Source: Nocardia takedensis NBRC 100417
GTDB lineage: Bacteria > Actinomycetota > Actinomycetes > Mycobacteriales > Mycobacteriaceae
DNA length: 64,000 nucleotides
Direction of reading: 5' to 3'
NCBI RefSeq assembly: GCF_000308695.1
Contig: NZ_BAGG01000261.1
Location: forward strand, 1 to 64,000
Part shown: positions 61,543 through 64,000 of the stretch, one piece after another
Numbering within the stretch: position 1 is the stretch's first letter
How the letters are laid out: each line of letters starts with the position of its first letter
Program-made: the position numbers and the translations under genes
Notes under the pieces: model-generated
What the model was told of the DNA's origin: nothing
Seen by the model: only the letters and a program-made list of their open reading frames with translations
Database searches by the model: none

Positions 61543-62823
61543 ATGACTGAACTGGATATCGAGCGCGTGTACTTGGCGGCCGGGATCGCGTTGCTGCTGG
61601 CGGCGACGCTCCCCCGCCTGTTCAGGAATCGGGCGATCACGGCGCCGATGCTGGTGTTGGGGGTCGGGGCGATCGCGGGACTGGTGATCGGGGAGGCGAG
61701 CGTCGGCGCGGTCTCGCCGCTGACCCACCCGAAGGTGATCGAGCACCTCGCGGAGGTGTGCGTGATCGTGGCGCTGATGGGCGTCGGACTCGCGATCGAC
61801 CGGCCGTTGCATTGGCGCACCTGGCTTTCCACGTGGCGACTGCTGCTGATCGCGATGCCGCTGGGCATCGCGGCGGTGGCGCTGTTCGGGTGGTGGGCGG
61901 CGGCACTGCCCCCGGCCGCGGCGGTGCTGATCGGCGCGGTGTTGGCCCCCACGGACCCGGTGCTGGCCTCGGACGTGCAGGTCGAGGGGCCGACGCCGGG
62001 CGAGGGTTCCGACGACGAGGACGACGAGGTGCGTTTCGCGCTCACCTCCGAGGCCGGACTCAACGACGCGCTGGCTTTCCCGTTCGTCTACCTGGCGATC
62101 TTCCTGTCGACGAAGGGGTCGGTGACGAGTTGGCTCGACGGCTGGCTCGCGTGGGAGTTGCTCGGCAAGGTCGCGATCGGCGCGCTGCTCGGGTGGCTCG
62201 TCGGTGACCTGCTGGGCCGCGCCTTCTTCCGGTTCCCCATCCGGCACGCCCGTCTCGCCGAACGCGGCGAGCCGATCGTGGCGCTGGCGGCGGTGTTCGC
62301 CGTCTACGGGCTGACCGAGATCGTCGGCGGCTACGGCTTCCTCGCGGTGTTCGCGTGCGCGATCGCGATCCGGCGCATCGAACGCGACAACGACTACCAC
62401 GAGGAGATGCACAGCCTCGTCGAACAACTCGAACACGTGCTGACCTTGGTCGTGTTGCTGCTGCTCGGCGCCGCGCTCACCTCGGGACTGCTGGGGGCGC
62501 TGTCCTGGCAGGGTGTGGCGATCGGCGTGCTGCTGGTCTTCGTGTTCCGGCCCGCCGCGGCGTGGCTGTCGCTGTCGGGGTGTCGGGAGATGGACGGCAG
62601 GGAACGGGCCGTCACCGCGTTCTTCGGGGTCCGCGGGATAGGCTCGCTCTACTACGTCTCCTACGGTCTGACGCACGGGGAGTTCGGTCCGCAGGCCGAG
62701 TTGCTCTGGGCGATCACGGGATTCACCATCGTGGTGTCGGTGTTCGTGCACGGTGCGGGCGCCGGGTGGGTGATGGGACGCCTCGAAACCGAACGCGCGG
62801 CGCGGCAGCCGAGCGCGACCTGA
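61543..62823 (+). CDS. Na+(K+)/H+ antiporter, CPA1/NhaP-like
   Basis: 426 residues, about 12 membrane segments. Motifs GAVLAPTDPVLASDVQVEGP and TSEAGLNDALAFPFVYLAIF are the CPA1 ion-binding pair (TDP and ND). An acidic cytosolic loop (EGSDDEDDEV) lies between. Exchanges Na+ or K+ for H+ across the membrane. Stands downstream of the AlkA fragment. Confidence 0.9.
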   Translation: MTELDIERVYLAAGIALLLAATLPRLFRNRAITAPMLVLGVGAIAGLVIGEASVGAVSPLTHPKVIEHLAEVCVIVALMGVGLAIDRPLHWRTWLSTWRLLLIAMPLGIAAVALFGWWAAALPPAAAVLIGAVLAPTDPVLASDVQVEGPTPGEGSDDEDDEVRFALTSEAGLNDALAFPFVYLAIFLSTKGSVTSWLDGWLAWELLGKVAIGALLGWLVGDLLGRAFFRFPIRHARLAERGEPIVALAAVFAVYGLTEIVGGYGFLAVFACAIAIRRIERDNDYHEEMHSLVEQLEHVLTLVVLLLLGAALTSGLLGALSWQGVAIGVLLVFVFRPAAAWLSLSGCREMDGRERAVTAFFGVRGIGSLYYVSYGLTHGEFGPQAELLWAITGFTIVVSVFVHGAGAGWVMGRLETERAARQPSAT

Positions 62824-62943
62824 ACGCGCCGAACGTTCGCGCGGACAACCGGAGCAGTTCACAGTGCGGCCATACCGACAGGCGACGGTGACGGTACGGT
62901 TCCCGGCTTTCGTGTGCTGCCCGGATGAAGGAGTTCGAGACGG

Positions 62944-64000
62944 ATGGATCGCCGGAACGGCGGGATCGGCCGGCGCGCGGTGCTGTTCGCCGCCGGTGGC
63001 GCGATCGCGCTGACCACCCTGGCGCAGCCCACGCACACCGGGCTGATCACGCGGCGGGCCTCGGCGGGCCCGGCGGAGTGCGGCAAACGCGCCGACCTGG
63101 CGGAACAGGCCGTGGTGGAGCGGCACGTGCGGACCCTGTGGGGGTTGCCGCAGCGACAGTTGGGCGCGCTGGAATGGCCCGCGTCCCTGGTGGAGCAGTT
63201 CGGGCGCTGGTGCTACTGGTGGCAGGCGCATCTGCTCGACTGCGCCGTCGACGCCGCCCACCGCGCGCGCACCACCGAACGGATCGAACGGATCGGCGCG
63301 GTCGCGCGCGGCATCCGGACCCGCAACATCACCGGGTGGACCAACCGGTACTACGACGACATGGCCTGGCTGGCCCTGGCCCTCGAACGCGCCGACCGAC
63401 TGCTCGACGTCCGCTTCGGCGACGCCCTGCCCGACCTGCGGGCCGCCCTGCTCGAAGGATGGAATCCGACGGTCGGCGCGGTGCCGTGGCGCTCGGGCGA
63501 CGACTACTACAACACCCCCGCCGTCGGACCGACCGGGATCGCGCTGGCCCGCCTCGGCGAACTCGCGCGCGCCGAACAACTCGCCGAATTCCTGCACGCC
63601 CGTCTGCGCGACCGCGACAGCGGCCTGATCCTCGACGGAGTCCACGAACCGGACGGACGCCTCGACCGCACCGTGCACACCTACTGCCAGGGTGTGGTGA
63701 TCGGCCTGGAGACCGAACTGGCGGTGCGCACCGGCGCGGACGAACACCACCGCCGCGCGGCCGAACTCGTCGCCGTCACGCGGCGGCGACTCACCGCGGG
63801 CGGCGTCATCGCCGGGGCCGCGGGCGACGACTCGGGACTGTTCATGGGCATCCTGACCCGCTACCTCGCCGAAACCGCGCTCGCCACCGGTGACACCGTC
63901 GCCGCCGACATCGTGCACGCCTCCGCGCGAGCCGCCTGGGACAACCGCGCCGAGGTCGACGGTCTGCCGCTGTTCGGCGCGGACTGGTCGCGCCCGGTCC
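62944..64000 (+). CDS. Glycoside hydrolase family 76 protein (alpha-1,6-mannanase-like), 3' end outside window
   Basis: At least 352 residues, open to the window end. Twin-arginine-like signal GRRAVLFAAGGAIALTTLA. The (alpha/alpha)6 fold is suggested by repeated helices; YYDDMAWLALALERA carries the adjacent Asp pair of GH76 catalysis, and NTPAVGPTGIALARLGE and YCQGVVIGLE are other family-like stretches. GH76 enzymes cut alpha-1,6-mannan, and in mycolic-acid bacteria the substrate could be lipomannan or lipoarabinomannan cores. Start ATG 62944 has GAAGGAG upstream. Confidence 0.85.
   Translation, partial: MDRRNGGIGRRAVLFAAGGAIALTTLAQPTHTGLITRRASAGPAECGKRADLAEQAVVERHVRTLWGLPQRQLGALEWPASLVEQFGRWCYWWQAHLLDCAVDAAHRARTTERIERIGAVARGIRTRNITGWTNRYYDDMAWLALALERADRLLDVRFGDALPDLRAALLEGWNPTVGAVPWRSGDDYYNTPAVGPTGIALARLGELARAEQLAEFLHARLRDRDSGLILDGVHEPDGRLDRTVHTYCQGVVIGLETELAVRTGADEHHRRAAELVAVTRRRLTAGGVIAGAAGDDSGLFMGILTRYLAETALATGDTVAADIVHASARAAWDNRAEVDGLPLFGADWSRPV

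Noticed and set aside
61420..63918. 832-residue open frame on the minus strand
   Set aside because: Antisense shadow of the antiporter and GH76 genes, both with clear family motifs.

Overview
The window reads as chromosomal DNA of a high-GC mycolic-acid actinomycete, most likely Nocardia or a close relative. Pointers are the complete yrbE-mce operon (32750-41257), a DUF3556 membrane protein, a MAB_1171c-type membrane protein beside an ImmA/IrrE peptidase, a lipoprotein class A beta-lactamase of the Nocardia AST/FAR type, frequent GTG starts and pervasive ATGA/GTGA overlaps. The species call is inference.

Region by region. (1) 1-3715 is a scar zone: two terminal inverted repeats of an IS3-family element bracket an orfA remnant and an intact tRNA-Pro(GGG), followed by an esterase whose stop codon is the tip of the IS, an SDR lacking its catalytic Lys, and fragments of three further genes. 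(2) 3959-8398 is a tightly overlapped four-gene cluster (ThDP enzyme, SRPBCC protein, KAS III-like enzyme, HisC-like aminotransferase) that looks like a small-molecule pathway I do not recognise. (3) 8692-14767 holds an epimerase fragment, an HxlR regulator divergent from two tandem imine-reductase-like genes, a secreted protein, a zinc-ribbon protein, the ImmA/IrrE-MAB_1171c pair and a DoxX protein. (4) 14928-24582 is a catabolic regulon. A TetR gene sits between two arms, and the same 18-bp palindromic sequence occurs at the TetR divergent promoter and upstream of the cyclase/ligase operon. The acyl-CoA dehydrogenase plus kinase pair suggests 4-hydroxyacyl-CoA chemistry, and the arm also contains an HMG-CoA-lyase-type aldolase and a family III CoA transferase. 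(5) 24677-27591 carries a tiny Cys-Cys peptide ORF and a LysR gene flanked by two serine beta-lactamase-fold genes. (6) 27595-32714 is a possible signalling locus: a membrane protein with a Lon-type Ser-Lys protease domain and a WD40-like propeller (frameshifted twice here), two small paralogs coupled to it, and a divergent sigma factor with an unknown partner.

(7) 32750-45850 is an mce lipid importer operon preceded, in the same direction, by an AveC-like membrane protein, a MoxR ATPase and a VWA protein, with a divergent TetR and a perfect inverted repeat between them. (8) 45789-46618 contains a 58-bp direct repeat of the TetR 3' end around about 0.7 kb of apparently non-coding DNA with a three-fold 17-bp repeat. 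(9) 46875-64000 is mostly ordinary: membrane and secreted proteins, YihY, a DUF3556 plus thiolase-like/enoyl-CoA hydratase fusion operon, SulP plus diacylglycerol kinase, PPK2 plus a P-type ATPase, an AlkA fragment, a Na+/H+ antiporter and a GH76 mannanase running off the end.

All identifications are from reading motifs in the translated sequence; no database search was run.
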